From contig NZ_PPFX01000010.1 of the NCBI RefSeq assembly GCF_002898515.1, positions 1-64,000 on the forward strand: 64,000 bases of DNA, in the 5' to 3' direction. A model generated the notes under the pieces. The model had not been told where the DNA came from and did not search any database. It saw only the letters and a list, made by a program, of their open reading frames with translations. This document shows, piece after piece, positions 50,632-59,271 of this stretch; position 1 is the stretch's first letter; every line of letters starts with the position of its first letter. The translations under genes and the position numbers were made by a program. Source of the DNA: Geothermobacter hydrogeniphilus. Lineage in GTDB: Bacteria; Desulfobacterota; Desulfuromonadia; Desulfuromonadales; Geothermobacteraceae.

Positions 50632-51363
50632 TCAGGTATGCACGCCACCATTGACGGCAAACACCTGTCCAGTGATGTAACTGGCACGGTCTGAAGCAAG
50701 AAAGGCAACGACGCCGGCAACCTCTTCGGGAGTGCCCATGCGCCCCAAGGGGACCTGGGCCCGAATCTGCTCCAACGGGAGGTCTGCCGTCATCTCAGTA
50801 GCGATAAATCCGGGCGAAACCGCATTGACAAGAATATTACGCTTGGCAACTTCGGCAGCCAGAGAACGGGTCGCACCAATCAAGCCGGACTTGGCTGCGG
50901 AATAATTCGTCTGTCCAGCAACCCCGGTTTCACCGGACGTAGAGACAATATTGATGATACGCCCCTGGCGGCGTCTCAACATACGGGCCACTACGAGACG
51001 AGTGACATTGAAAAATCCGCCGAGATGCACATCCACAACCGACTGCCAGTCCTGGGCGCTCATCATGGCCATAATGCCATCGCGTGCAAACCCAGCATTA
51101 TTGACCAGAACATCCGGAACCTGCAACTGCAGACGTTCCTCAAGTGCTTTTCCCGTGGCCTGGGCATCAGCAACGTCAAACGAAATGAGCTCACAGCGCC
51201 TTCCGAGAACCACAAGGTCATCGGCGACCCGAGCAGCGGCCTCATGGTCGCTGCAGTAGTTCAGCCAGATGTCAAAACCATCGACAGCCAGTTCCCGGAC
51301 AATAGCTGCACCAATACCTTTGCTCCCGCCAGTAACGAGAGCGAGTTTCCCTACTTCGCTCAA
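50632..51363 (-). CDS. FabG-like 3-oxoacyl-ACP reductase
   Basis: This 243-residue short-chain dehydrogenase has the NADPH motif TGGSKGIG (11-18), NNAG (88-91) and the catalytic Ser (141-143), Tyr 154 and Lys 158 (STSG, YSAAK). It reduces the keto group after each condensation. It lies near the start of the operon, 27 bases after the BamE-like gene. Confidence 0.92.
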   Translation of the reverse strand: MSEVGKLALVTGGSKGIGAAIVRELAVDGFDIWLNYCSDHEAAARVADDLVVLGRRCELISFDVADAQATGKALEERLQLQVPDVLVNNAGFARDGIMAMMSAQDWQSVVDVHLGGFFNVTRLVVARMLRRRQGRIINIVSTSGETGVAGQTNYSAAKSGLIGATRSLAAEVAKRNILVNAVSPGFIATEMTADLPLEQIRAQVPLGRMGTPEEVAGVVAFLASDRASYITGQVFAVNGGVHT

Positions 51364-51390
51364 AGAATTTACCTTTCTGGGAAGAAACCG

Positions 51391-51966
51391 CTATCTCAGT
51401 CGCGAACGGCTGCTACCTTTCCATCCGAATCGAAATCGACCAATGGTACCGAAGCGGTTGGTCCAGTAAATCCAGGTAGCCGCCTCCAAAGATGGGGTTC
51501 GGTGGGTGGCGGGATAACCGAGTGCAGTCATAACCCCCTCACGGGTCATCCCAGGCAAGACCTTGCCCTTGGCAATGCCCTCCTTGTCAAGTGTAGAAAA
51601 ATGGTCCCAAAAAACGGGAGTCGATGAGGTAATCTTTTCCAGATACTCATCAACGCTCATCTGCATACGCGGGGCATGATAATCAAAAAGTATAGTCTTG
51701 GTGTCACCAGCGTAGCCGAAAACTATTTTTTTTCTGGACTTATCCTTGACAACTACCTTGGTCCCCGCAGGGATGATAATATGTCCGTGGCTGGGGTTGG
51801 TATAATTCGCATAACTCGCCTTGGCTACAGTCTCGGATTTTACTTGAGCATGTATATTGAACCTCGTGTAACGCAACTCTTCTGCCCGGCCGACAGTCGC
51901 CAGCATCAGCATGGCAGCAAAAAAAATAATGGAGAGTCTCCCGCAACGAACCGGATAAGACAACAT
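51391..51966 (-). CDS. Secreted protein with BamE/SmpA-like C-terminus, copy 2
   Basis: This 191-residue protein has a signal peptide (LSIIFFAAMLMLATVGRA, about 11-28) and a C-terminal segment LPGMTREGVMTALGYPATHR followed by TPSL and WIYWTNR. It is clearly related to the protein at 24030-24686 (shared GYPA.HRTPSL and W.YW.NR). It is the first gene of the long minus-strand operon. GGGGAGGGG precedes the ATG. The N-terminal halves of the two proteins are unlike, so only the end module is conserved. Confidence 0.7.
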   Translation of the reverse strand: MLSYPVRCGRLSIIFFAAMLMLATVGRAEELRYTRFNIHAQVKSETVAKASYANYTNPSHGHIIIPAGTKVVVKDKSRKKIVFGYAGDTKTILFDYHAPRMQMSVDEYLEKITSSTPVFWDHFSTLDKEGIAKGKVLPGMTREGVMTALGYPATHRTPSLEAATWIYWTNRFGTIGRFRFGWKGSSRSRLR

Positions 51967-52011
51967 ATATCAACCCCTCCCCAAACAGATATCTCAAAAA
52001 ATTGAATACAT

Positions 52012-52040
52012 TTTATAACAAAACTGCCAACAACGGACAA
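52012..52040 (-). promoter_or_regulatory. Candidate sigma-70-type promoter of the long operon
   Basis: On the minus strand TTGTCC (52035-52040) is separated by 17 bases from TATAAA (52012-52017). It lies about 45 bases upstream of the BamE-like copy 2 start. It is the only gap of this size in the 27-kb run, so it is the best candidate for the main promoter. The rest of 51967-52389 shows no gene. Confidence 0.5.
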
Positions 52041-52389
52041 GTCCTGATGACGGCCCACAATAGTTTTATGCTCAAGCCAAAACGAGACAATGCCCCACCC
52101 TGACTAGACAAGTCGAGAAGTAAAAGAGTGAAAAGCCCCTGTGCGCAAGGTCCCCAACATCGAGATACAAGATATTTTCTACCGCAACCACACGTATACA
52201 AGGTGGCAGCTTGATTTGATACAAACTCCCTATCCCGCACACTGGATCAATCCTGTTCCTCGGGGGAACCGGGCCGGTCGCGGACGGCCAAGCCGCCCAC
52301 AACCTGATCACTCGCGCATGAGCGCCCCCCCTCCCAGCGCCACGCACCGGCGGCAGGCCAGATTGCCAAGCAATCTCTATGAAAGCTTA

Positions 52390-52555
52390 AACCTGAATCA
52401 GTGAGTTCCTGTTGGATGCAGAGTGCAAGTGCTTGGCCTGAATGAGATTTCCAAAAATCTGAAGCGCCCCCATAGGTTCGCTGGTGATTTTGGGGAAGTT
52501 CAGGCAGGTCAAGCACTTGTGCTATCCGCCGACAAGGGGCTCACCGATTCAGGTT
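52390..52555. repeat. MITE-like palindromic element, copy 1 (with nested hairpin)
   Basis: Outer inverted ends AACCTGAATCAGTGAG (52390-52405) and CTCACCGATTCAGGTT (52540-52555) match the ends of the element at 59147-59227. A nested inverted pair, CAAGTGCTTGGCCTGAA (52426-52442) and TTCAGGCAGGTCAAGCACTTG (52499-52519, split here by intervening mismatches), fills the middle. The copy at 59 kb lacks this inner part. No protein gene is present. Confidence 0.75.
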
Positions 52556-52649
52556 AATCCCCAAAGTCCAGGCTCGACTGGCAGCACGAAAAAATCAGCC
52601 TCGATGTACAACCTGGACTTTTTGCAGTTATTGCAGCTTCTCTGAAAGC

Positions 52650-53393
52650 TCAGGAACAAGGTCCATCTTCGACAATGGATGGATGGGGATGGTAGATGAC
52701 CGCCGGCCGGCCTCCAGTCGCCTTGCTGGTGCGGTGTTCCCTCTGCAGCCAGCCGTAATCACAGAGCAGCTCAAGGGCCTCTTGCACCAGGGAACGATCC
52801 TTGAGGCCGGCCCACCCTTTGCGCCAGATCTGCCACCCTCGAAAAGCCGGTTGCAGATCCCCAGCGCGGATACGTCTCAGGATCGCCCTTGCGGCCGCCA
52901 CTTCAGGCAGGGTCACCGCCGCATAGGTTCGCTGGACATGACTTTCCAGGTAATCCGCCCAGGCCAGGGCACGCCTGACGGACCTGGCACCGACCGGGCC
53001 CTGTCCAACATCAACCAGGTGGCACAACAGTGCCAGGGTGGGAACCAGCTTGCGGTACTTTGCCAGGTGACTTTCAATGGTGGGGTGCATTTCGTCCGAA
53101 CGCAGCCGCTCCTCCAGAACCGCGCGCCAGGAACGAAACAGCTCAAGCGCTTCCGGATCGAACCGCAATACCGGCGGTCCATCGCCACGCTGTTCGGCGC
53201 CAATGTCCGCTGTGGACACCCGGGACAGCCTGCGAAAAACATTCAGCACCCGCCGCCTGGCATCTTCGTCCGGCCGACGATCGACGTCCTGCCACCGATC
53301 CGGAAGATCCGGCCATACCAGCAATCCAAAGCGCTGCAGCAGGCCGTCATCCCCCGAGCCGCCATCGAGAACCGACCGGACATAGCCCGTATA
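52650..53393 (-). pseudogene. DUF3987 primase/helicase-like protein, C-terminal part (split by IS)
   Basis: This is the last 247 residues of a DUF3987-type protein, starting with YTGYVRSVLDGGSGDDG and LLQRFGLLVWPD, the late motifs of the family. The frame continues upstream only into IS sequence. Precise removal of the element at 53394-54780 joins it in frame to the N-terminal part (54781-55584), giving a 515-residue protein. DUF3987 proteins are replication- or phage-island-associated. Confidence 0.85.
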
Positions 53394-53660
53394 TGGTCTC
53401 CCCCCCTTTTTGCAAGGGCTTTGTATGGGCATGACAGGGACAGGATTGCTGCCGTATATCCGGCCTCTTTTTGAGGAAATTTATATCCTCGGGCCTCAAT
53501 GATTTTCGCGCGTATCGTCCTTATCGACAGGACGGTTTCTGCTAACCGTCGGACTATTCAGGTTTTCGATACGCTGGTCTGACCTGTTTCGTCATTGCTC
53601 GTCACAGAGCCTTCGCAATCTCTGGTGGGAGAGTTCCCTTCCTATTCCCAGCGAATCGGG
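53394..53660 (-). ncRNA. Candidate IS1111 bridge/seek RNA region
   Basis: In IS110/IS1111 elements a structured non-coding RNA made from one end guides donor and target recognition. Here the only long non-coding part of the element is this 267-bp segment downstream of the transposase; the 5' side has just 88 bp. It contains short stems (TCCTTATCGACAGGA at 53518-53532). No covariance search was possible, so exact ends are unknown. Confidence 0.4.
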
Positions 53661-54692
53661 TTAATGCCTCGATGCCGCTGAAACGGGCTGATAAATGGTG
53701 TTGTATCTCAAAATGGCCCAACCGATGCGTGCCAACTTATTCGCCATCGCCACAACGGCTTTGTTCCAACCGCGTTCTTTGCGGATTCGATTGATCCAGC
53801 GACTCAGTGGGTCATCTTTTCTGGCGGCCTGGACGACGACAGCTCGGGCTCCATGGACGAGCAGACTACGCAGATAGCGATCCCCCCGTTTGCTGATGCC
53901 GAGCAGGTTGTCTTTCCCACCACTGCTGTGCTGACGAGGAACTAGGCCCAGTGACGCTGAGGCAGCCCGACCGTGGCCATAGGCACGACCATCACCGATA
54001 GCACTACGAAAAGCACTCGATACGATAGGACCAAAACCTGGAACTGTCTGCAGGCGCTGGCAGGCATCATCCTGCTGACTCAAAACCACCAGTTCATTCG
54101 TGTAGAAAGCGATATGTTCGTCAAGTTCTACCAGCTGCTCGTAACGTCGTACCAACAGGTTTCGGAATCGATCGCTCAAGCCATTTTCCGCATCCTCCAG
54201 CAACCCAGGGATGCTTTTGCGTAAGGTTGTCAGCCCTTTGGGTAGAACAATGCCGAATTCGCCCAGCAAGCCTCGTGTTGAGTTGCTTAGAGCCGTCCGA
54301 TCTCTAATACACTGGGCGCGCATTCGGTGAATAGCTTGCATATCCTGCTCGGCTACCGTCTTGATTGCGACAAATGGCATGGATGGGCGGGTCGCAGCTT
54401 CGGCAATGGCACGCGCATCATTGTAGTCATTCTTGTTGCCGCGCAGATAGGGTTTCACGTACTGAGGCGGAACCAGTTTCACTTCATGACCCAGGGCGCG
54501 CAATTCACGCCCCCAGTAATGGGAGCTTGCGCAAGCCTCCATACCGACCCGGGAGGGCGGTAACTGAGCGAAAAACTGAAGAACCTGATTGCGTCGAAGC
54601 ATCCGTTTTTTGACCTCTTTGAAGTGATCGTTGAAACAGACAACATGAAAGACACTTTTAGCCAAATCCAAGCCGACAGTGATAATATTCAT
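53661..54692 (-). CDS. IS110-family transposase (DEDD)
   Basis: This 343-residue protein has the N-terminal DEDD RuvC-like domain (VGLDLAKSVFHV with the first Asp; Glu in GMEACASSHYW; NDYNDARAIAEA) and the C-terminal Transposase_20 domain with the Ser-containing motif (PGFGPIVSSAF; LGLVPRQHSSGG). It looks intact. Confidence 0.93.
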   Translation of the reverse strand: MNIITVGLDLAKSVFHVVCFNDHFKEVKKRMLRRNQVLQFFAQLPPSRVGMEACASSHYWGRELRALGHEVKLVPPQYVKPYLRGNKNDYNDARAIAEAATRPSMPFVAIKTVAEQDMQAIHRMRAQCIRDRTALSNSTRGLLGEFGIVLPKGLTTLRKSIPGLLEDAENGLSDRFRNLLVRRYEQLVELDEHIAFYTNELVVLSQQDDACQRLQTVPGFGPIVSSAFRSAIGDGRAYGHGRAASASLGLVPRQHSSGGKDNLLGISKRGDRYLRSLLVHGARAVVVQAARKDDPLSRWINRIRKERGWNKAVVAMANKLARIGWAILRYNTIYQPVSAASRH

Positions 54693-54780
54693 ATTGGTCT
54701 CCTCTCGCTCCTCGTTGATGGAAAGTTACTATTCTCCATCATGGCGCATAGACGCCGATTTAGGTAGCGGGGGGAGACCA

Positions 54781-55584
54781 TCTCATCACCAGGCGCCCCG
54801 GCTGTGTGGACCCCAGCAGCGACAGACACAGGGCCGGGATATGCAGATTCAAACCGCGACCGATCCGGTCAAAGGTGTAACCGCTGTCACCGTTCCAGGC
54901 CGTCAGATAGAAGCCCCGTGCCGCGACATTATCTTCCCGGTCCAACTGTTTCAGCAACGACATCATCTCATCCCGATGCACGAGAATTCCGTCCGGGCTT
55001 TGCCGCAGCAGTTCGCCGAGCGCCTCCACGCTGCTGTCATTGCTCAGGTAGCGCCTGAGCACGGGAGGCTCCGGCGGAGAACCGAGGAGGTCCCCGGCAA
55101 TGTCGGCTGTCGGATCATGGGCCAACCTTTTTCTGGCAATCTTTTCTGCCGCCTCACGCCGCAGGCGAAAGGCGAGTTCCTCCAGTTCATGGTCAGCCAT
55201 GGCCTGCTGGTAAGCTTCCAGCTCTTCACTCGCCAATGTCTTGAGGGGAGCGAGCATCGCCTCCATGGCCGGAGACTTCAACAGACCCGGCCGGCCGACC
55301 AGAAGGCCCCACAGGTTGGGCACCACCATCCAGTCGGTTTCGGCCTGTGGACCGACAGCCACCCTGCGCCCCACCACTCCGGAAAGGGTGACCATGGCCG
55401 ATACCGCCGGGTAATCGGGAGGACATTGCATCCGCTCCCAGACATCCATGACCCAGGGAGCCAGGGCATCAGGCAGCATGGCAAACTCTAATCTCTTCAC
55501 CGGCGGGAGTTCTTCGGGAAGAGGACGCGGAACCCATCCTCCTGGTTCCAACCGGTCAAACCCTGCAGCCAGGTCTGTTTTCAT
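54781..55584 (-). pseudogene. DUF3987 primase/helicase-like protein, N-terminal part (split by IS)
   Basis: The first 268 residues, from MKTDLAAGFDRLEPGG at 55584 with GGAGGAAAAC upstream, include the family motifs VVGRRVAVGPQ, WGLLVGRPGLLKSPAME (P-loop-like) and CLSLLGSTQPGRL. The frame then enters the IS. It lies just downstream of the AlpA-like regulator, the common layout on P4-like islands. Confidence 0.85.
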
Positions 55585-55629
55585 GGTGACGTTTTCCTCC
55601 AGCACGGATCCAGGAAGGGCCGGCAAGGA

Positions 55630-55827
55630 TCAAGAGACCTTTTCACTGCCCCGCAGGAATTCGAGAACCTCTTCATACAACCAGCCGGTGCAACCCGGTC
55701 CGATTTTCCGGCGTTTGGGAAACCGGCCCTGCTGCTCCAGGCGCCAGACCGTCGAGGGGGAGAGACCGGTCAGTTCCTTGATCCGGTTGCGGCGCACAAA
55801 GATGGGTTTGATTTCTGACTCTTTCAT
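55630..55827 (-). CDS. AlpA-like excisionase/transcriptional regulator
   Basis: This 65-residue protein has a MerR-like winged helix-turn-helix (FVRRNRIKELTGLSPSTVWR, then LEQQGRFPKRRKIG), the AlpA/phage regulatory family. These proteins activate integrase expression or assist excision. AGGAGAATACAACG precedes the ATG. It is located near the right end with the DUF3987 gene following. Confidence 0.9.
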   Translation of the reverse strand: MKESEIKPIFVRRNRIKELTGLSPSTVWRLEQQGRFPKRRKIGPGCTGWLYEEVLEFLRGSEKVS

Positions 55828-56100
55828 CGTTGTATTCTCCTTTCTTCTTCTATCCAGACGAGCAGCCATCATGACTGTCTGTTGCATGTCGGACTGAGGA
55901 CACGCATGAGCTTTCACTGCTATTAAAGAAATGAGTACAGGGGGAACCTGAATGAGGAAATTTCTGGCAGATCGCTGAAGGATAACTTCGGATGCTGGTG
56001 GCGATTCAGACAGAAACACCTTCGATGACGGGACCATAAAGTACAGATTTTCATCCCCGCATGGAGTGGCAATCCCATCCTGCAGAAAAGCACTTCAGTT

Positions 56101-56221
56101 TCTGGAATCGCTGTTTTTTTGAATCTGGAATCGCTGGACTTAATAAAAGCAGTTCTGGTGTCTGGAGAAAATGGCGTTTTTAGTATCTGGGATTTTGGGT
56201 TTTTGATTTCTGGAATCGCTG
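56101..56221. repeat. Three direct repeats TCTGGAATCGCTG
   Basis: Exact 13-bp copies occur at 56101-56113, 56124-56136 and 56209-56221, with further partial TCTGG copies between them. They lie in a gene-poor stretch (55828-56300) upstream of the AlpA-like and DUF3987 genes. They may be iterons of an island origin or regulator sites. Nothing else is supported in this gap. Confidence 0.55.
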
Positions 56222-56300
56222 ACAAATCCCAGACAAATCACTGATAAATTTTGCTGGAAAAACTGTACTTGGAATTTTGAATAGAAGCCACCCCAGCCAG

Positions 56301-56564
56301 ATGAACGCGAAGCGACCTGGTAAAACTTTTTGCAGTTATTGCAGTCGTAGCGGGAGGGGTTTCTGGAGTGAAAATGAGGGCTCAACAGCCCACTGCAAAA
56401 ACTGCAATAAGGTAATGCGGCTTCAGCAGAGACGGGGGGGATGCAACAAGAAGGGACGATGGCCGGGACGGCTCACACCCCGGCCCGGATGCAGCCTCGT
56501 GACAGGGTGCCCCCCTAGCCACATACGAACCCTTCTCAGCAAGAGTAGCACTGCCAGGTATTGA
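56301..56564 (+). CDS. Possible zinc-ribbon protein, low confidence
   Basis: The frame from ATG 56301 gives 87 residues with two Cys pairs, TFCSYC and HCKNC, spaced by 16 residues as in a zinc ribbon. There is no clear ribosome binding site, and the C-terminal half is low-quality. It might be a real small DNA-binding protein of the island or a chance frame. Confidence 0.3.
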   Translation: MNAKRPGKTFCSYCSRSGRGFWSENEGSTAHCKNCNKVMRLQQRRGGCNKKGRWPGRLTPRPGCSLVTGCPPSHIRTLLSKSSTARY

Positions 56565-56591
56565 AATCAAAGGGGGCGGGAAACCGGTTTC

Positions 56592-56616
56592 ATTATTAGC
56601 AAAATTATTAGCAAAA
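56592..56616. promoter_or_regulatory. Right integrase arm-type repeats
   Basis: TTATTAGCAAAATTATTAGC (56593-56612) holds two direct copies of TTATTAGCAAAA and matches the pair at 15396-15420 beside the left border. Position just inside the att site supports a recombinase-binding role. Confidence 0.6.
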
Positions 56617-56628
56617 CCCGAAAAAACG

Positions 56629-56662
56629 AAAGGGCTACAGGAACGAAATCCTGTAACCCTTT
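56629..56662 (-). terminator. Island-supplied terminator for tRNA-Arg(ACG)
   Basis: Stem AAAGGGCTACAGGA / TCCTGTAACCCTTT (one G-T) with a six-base loop lies nine bases 3' of the tRNA-Arg gene on the minus strand. It differs in sequence from the displaced native terminator at 15177-15211. Confidence 0.75.
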
Positions 56663-56670
56663 GTTATTAT

Positions 56671-56747
<77 letters not shown>

Positions 56748-56782
56748 AGGGAAGTGCGTTATCTCTCAAATTCTCGTTCTTG

Positions 56783-57292
56783 TCAACCCTTTTTTCCCTT
56801 TTCCCCGTTCGCCGGCACATAACCGACCAGGCTGAAGCCGTAGCGCGGATGCTGAAAAGCATGGGTATTGGGATAGAGACTGAACAGCCAGCCCTTGAAA
56901 ACCTGCTTGCCCTTTTCGGTGATGACGATCTGCGCGGCCGGATTCTTGGGGTCGTTGCTCAGGGACGTCAGGGTCATGCCGTCCATGACGAAATGCGGCA
57001 GAAAGTTGGTCACCTTCAGACGGAGATCAGAATCGCCGAGTTTGAATGAATAGCCGATATCGACCGTGTAAATATCCTCGCTGCTCTTTTCCTTGTCCTG
57101 AACAGCAATCTTGACGGCCTTCCAGTGACCGGCCACCGACTCGGGGACGACGATCTTGGCTTCCTGCTTGGTGATATTCCCGTGGGGGGATGGCTTCTTG
57201 GCCGGTTCTTCCTCCTGCTTGCTGCAACCGACAACAAGCAGCAGAAGAAGGGACAACAGAAGAGTGGACCTGAACAAAGTCTTCACGATCAC
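56783..57292 (-). CDS. DUF2155-type lipoprotein
   Basis: This 169-residue protein has a lipoprotein signal (lipobox VVGC, Cys 23), a charged linker (KQEEEPAKKPSPHGN) and a DUF2155-like domain ending FQHPRYGFSLVGYVPA. Function unknown; envelope-located. It lies between tRNA-Arg and the tRNA-Ser cluster and is core chromosome. Confidence 0.75.
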   Translation of the reverse strand: MIVKTLFRSTLLLSLLLLLVVGCSKQEEEPAKKPSPHGNITKQEAKIVVPESVAGHWKAVKIAVQDKEKSSEDIYTVDIGYSFKLGDSDLRLKVTNFLPHFVMDGMTLTSLSNDPKNPAAQIVITEKGKQVFKGWLFSLYPNTHAFQHPRYGFSLVGYVPANGEKGKKG

Positions 57293-57385
57293 AGGACCTC
57301 ACTGATGACGACGGACTGACCGCCTGGGGAACAAGCAATCGACACGGGAAAACCGGTTCCACGTATCAACCAACCTGTTGTGAAA

Positions 57386-57550
57386 CTGGCGGAGAGGGAG
57401 GGATTCGGTCACTGCGTCACCGCCATCCCGGCGGCTCCTGCGTAACCTCACCTCCGCTCGCTGCCGCGGGCATCCTGCCCGCTTTTCGTCCACTGGACGC
57501 GCTCACTGCGCTTCGAATCCCTCCAGGGAACGCCGTTGCTGTTGTGAAAC
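57386..57550 (-). repeat. tRNA-Ser-associated repeat unit beside tRNA-Ser(GCT)
   Basis: Same design as at 11022-11183: the tRNA tail copy (57388-57407), variable part, core (57455-57529, with GCCGCGGGCATCCTGCCCGC) and spacer ending at the real tRNA tail at 57551. Unit length is 163 bp against 161 at the other locus. Confidence 0.8.
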
Positions 57551-57640
<90 letters not shown>

Positions 57641-57657
57641 GTATTCAGTTGTTCAAC

Positions 57658-57726
57658 GCTCGCTGCCGCGGGCATCCTGCCCGCTTTTCGTCCACCGGAC
57701 GCGCTCGCTGTGCTTCGAATCCTACC
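57658..57726 (-). repeat. tRNA-Ser-associated repeat core, third locus
   Basis: The core with GCCGCGGGCATCCTGCCCGC sits between tRNA-Ser(TGA) and tRNA-Ser(GCT). Here no second tRNA tail is present. Confidence 0.75.
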
Positions 57727-57750
57727 GCGACCGTCCGAGCTTGATTTGGA

Positions 57751-57836
57751 TGGCGGAGGAGGTAGGATTCGAACCCACGGAGCTTTCGCTCAACGGTTTT
57801 CAAGACCGCCGCCTTCGACCGCTCGGCCACTCCTCC
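57751..57836 (-). tRNA. tRNA-Ser (TGA)
   Basis: An 86-nt class II tRNA on the minus strand with acceptor GGAGGAG, anticodon TGA in CGGTCTTGAAAACCG, and encoded CCA (57751-57753). It lies 12 bases downstream of serS, so may be co-transcribed with it. Confidence 0.95.
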
Positions 57837-57848
57837 GCAGCAGACTCT

Positions 57849-59123
57849 TTATCGGGCGTCAAGAACCTCCAGACCACCCATATAGGGCCGCAGGGCGGCG
57901 GGGATAACCACCGAGCCATCGGCCTGCTGGTAATTCTCGAGGATCGCCACCAATGTCCGTCCGACCGCCAGCGCTGAACCGTTAAGGGTATGAACCAGTT
58001 CCGGCTTGGCGCCGGCCTCGCGCCGGAAACGGATACCGGCCCGACGGGCCTGGAAATCGGTGAAGGTCGAACAGGAGGAAATCTCCCGGTAACAATCCTG
58101 CCCCGGCAGCCAGACCTCGATATCAAAGGTGCGGGCCGCGGAAAAACCGAGATCGCCGGTACACAGGTCCATCACCCGGTAGGGAAGTTCCAGCAGCTGC
58201 AGAACCTTTTCGGCGTTGCCGAGAAGTTTTTCCAGCTCCGCATCCGAATCCTCCGGCCGAACGAATTTCACCAGCTCAACTTTGTTGAACTGGTGCTGGC
58301 GGATCAGACCGCGGGTATCCCGCCCATGTGACCCGGCCTCCTTGCGAAAGCAGGGGGTATAGGCGGTATAGCAGAGCGGCAGTTGGTCGCCGGCGAGAAT
58401 CTCGTCCCGGTGAATATTGGTCACCGGCACCTCGGCCGTCGGGATCAGAAAGAGGTCAACGCCCTCGGTATGAAAAAGATCATCTTCGAATTTGGGGAGC
58501 TGTCCGGTCCCCGTCATCGTCGCCCTGTTTACCATAAAGGGCGGCAATATTTCAATATAATTGTGCTCGCCGGTGTGCAGGTCGAGCATGAAGTTGATCA
58601 GTGCGCGTTCAAGCCGGGCTCCGCCCCCCCGGGCCAGAGAAAAGCGCGCCCCGGAGAGCTTTCCGGCCCGCTCGAAATCAAGGATGCCGAGCCCTTCGCC
58701 AAGATCGACATGATCGCGGATTTCGAAATCGAACTGCCGCGGGGTCCCCCAGCGTCGGATCTCGACGTTCTCCTCCTCGGCGGCGCCGACCGGCGTAGCC
58801 GGATGCGGCAGATTGGGGATGGTCAGCAGCAGCGCCTGCAATTCCCCTTCGACCTGGCGCAGCGCCTCGTCAAGTTGCTTGATCCGTGCCGAGACCTCCT
58901 TCATGCGGGCGATCTCACCCTGCACCTGGCTCTTGTCCCGGGTCTTGCCGATCAGCGCCGAAACCTGGTTGCGCTCGGCCTTGAGACCCTCGGCCTCGCC
59001 GAGCAGGCTGCGCCGTTTCTCGTCCAGCCCACAAAAAGCGGACAGATCAACATCATCGCCGCGCGTTACCAGACGGCGTTCGGCTTCTTTCAGATTGTCC
59101 CGCAGGTAGCGGCTGTCCAGCAT
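57849..59123 (-). CDS. serS: Seryl-tRNA synthetase
   Basis: This 424-residue class II synthetase charges tRNA-Ser. It has the N-terminal coiled-coil arm (about 30-105), motif 2 FRKEAG near 257 and motif 3 GSALAVGRT near 380. Two of its substrate tRNA genes follow it directly and two more lie at 11 and 14 kb. An inverted-repeat element (59147-59227) lies in its promoter region. Confidence 0.96.
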   Translation of the reverse strand: MLDSRYLRDNLKEAERRLVTRGDDVDLSAFCGLDEKRRSLLGEAEGLKAERNQVSALIGKTRDKSQVQGEIARMKEVSARIKQLDEALRQVEGELQALLLTIPNLPHPATPVGAAEEENVEIRRWGTPRQFDFEIRDHVDLGEGLGILDFERAGKLSGARFSLARGGGARLERALINFMLDLHTGEHNYIEILPPFMVNRATMTGTGQLPKFEDDLFHTEGVDLFLIPTAEVPVTNIHRDEILAGDQLPLCYTAYTPCFRKEAGSHGRDTRGLIRQHQFNKVELVKFVRPEDSDAELEKLLGNAEKVLQLLELPYRVMDLCTGDLGFSAARTFDIEVWLPGQDCYREISSCSTFTDFQARRAGIRFRREAGAKPELVHTLNGSALAVGRTLVAILENYQQADGSVVIPAALRPYMGGLEVLDAR

Positions 59124-59146
59124 AACTGAAATCCCCGTTCTGTAAC

Positions 59147-59227
59147 ACCTGAATCAGTAAACTCCTTGTCGGCGGATAAACATAAGTCATTGCCCTCTCC
59201 ATCCCACAGGAACTCACTGATTCAGGT
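59147..59227. repeat. MITE-like palindromic element, copy 2
   Basis: Inverted ends ACCTGAATCAGTAAACTCC (59147-59165) and GGAACTCACTGATTCAGGT (59209-59227) enclose a short centre. Read on the other strand it matches both ends of the element at 52390-52555, including TATCCGCCGACAAGG. It lies between serS and the HD hydrolase gene. Confidence 0.75.
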
Positions 59228-59271
59228 AACAATTTTCAAGCGGACACTTGTAACACTAAAGCCCGGCAGCG

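Larger units (their letters stand above)
53394..54780 (-). mobile_element. IS110-family (IS1111-like) insertion in the DUF3987 gene
   Basis: Exact 12-bp inverted ends TGGTCTCCCCCC (53394-53405) and GGGGGGAGACCA (54769-54780) flank a transposase gene. The element is 1387 bp. Removing it restores an open DUF3987 frame (R-Y junction). Inverted ends plus a long (267-bp) non-coding region on the 3' side of the transposase fit the IS1111 group, in which that region encodes the target-guiding bridge RNA. Confidence 0.88.

Noticed and set aside
20480-52000. Plain aryl-polyene cluster
   Set aside because: Ammonia lyase, aryl-AMP ligase and methyltransferase are not visible, while four radical SAM enzymes, KAS III, BtrH-like and CrtI-like proteins are extra. 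The backbone and export genes are similar, but the standard label does not explain the content.
20480-52000. Firm call of a ladderane cluster
   Set aside because: The resemblance is at the level of gene classes only. Ladderane genes are not proven experimentally as far as I know, and no sequence comparison was possible.
52141-52516. Short frames on both strands between the operon start and the DUF3987 fragment
   Set aside because: They cross the MITE-like palindrome and the promoter region and show no domains or start signals.
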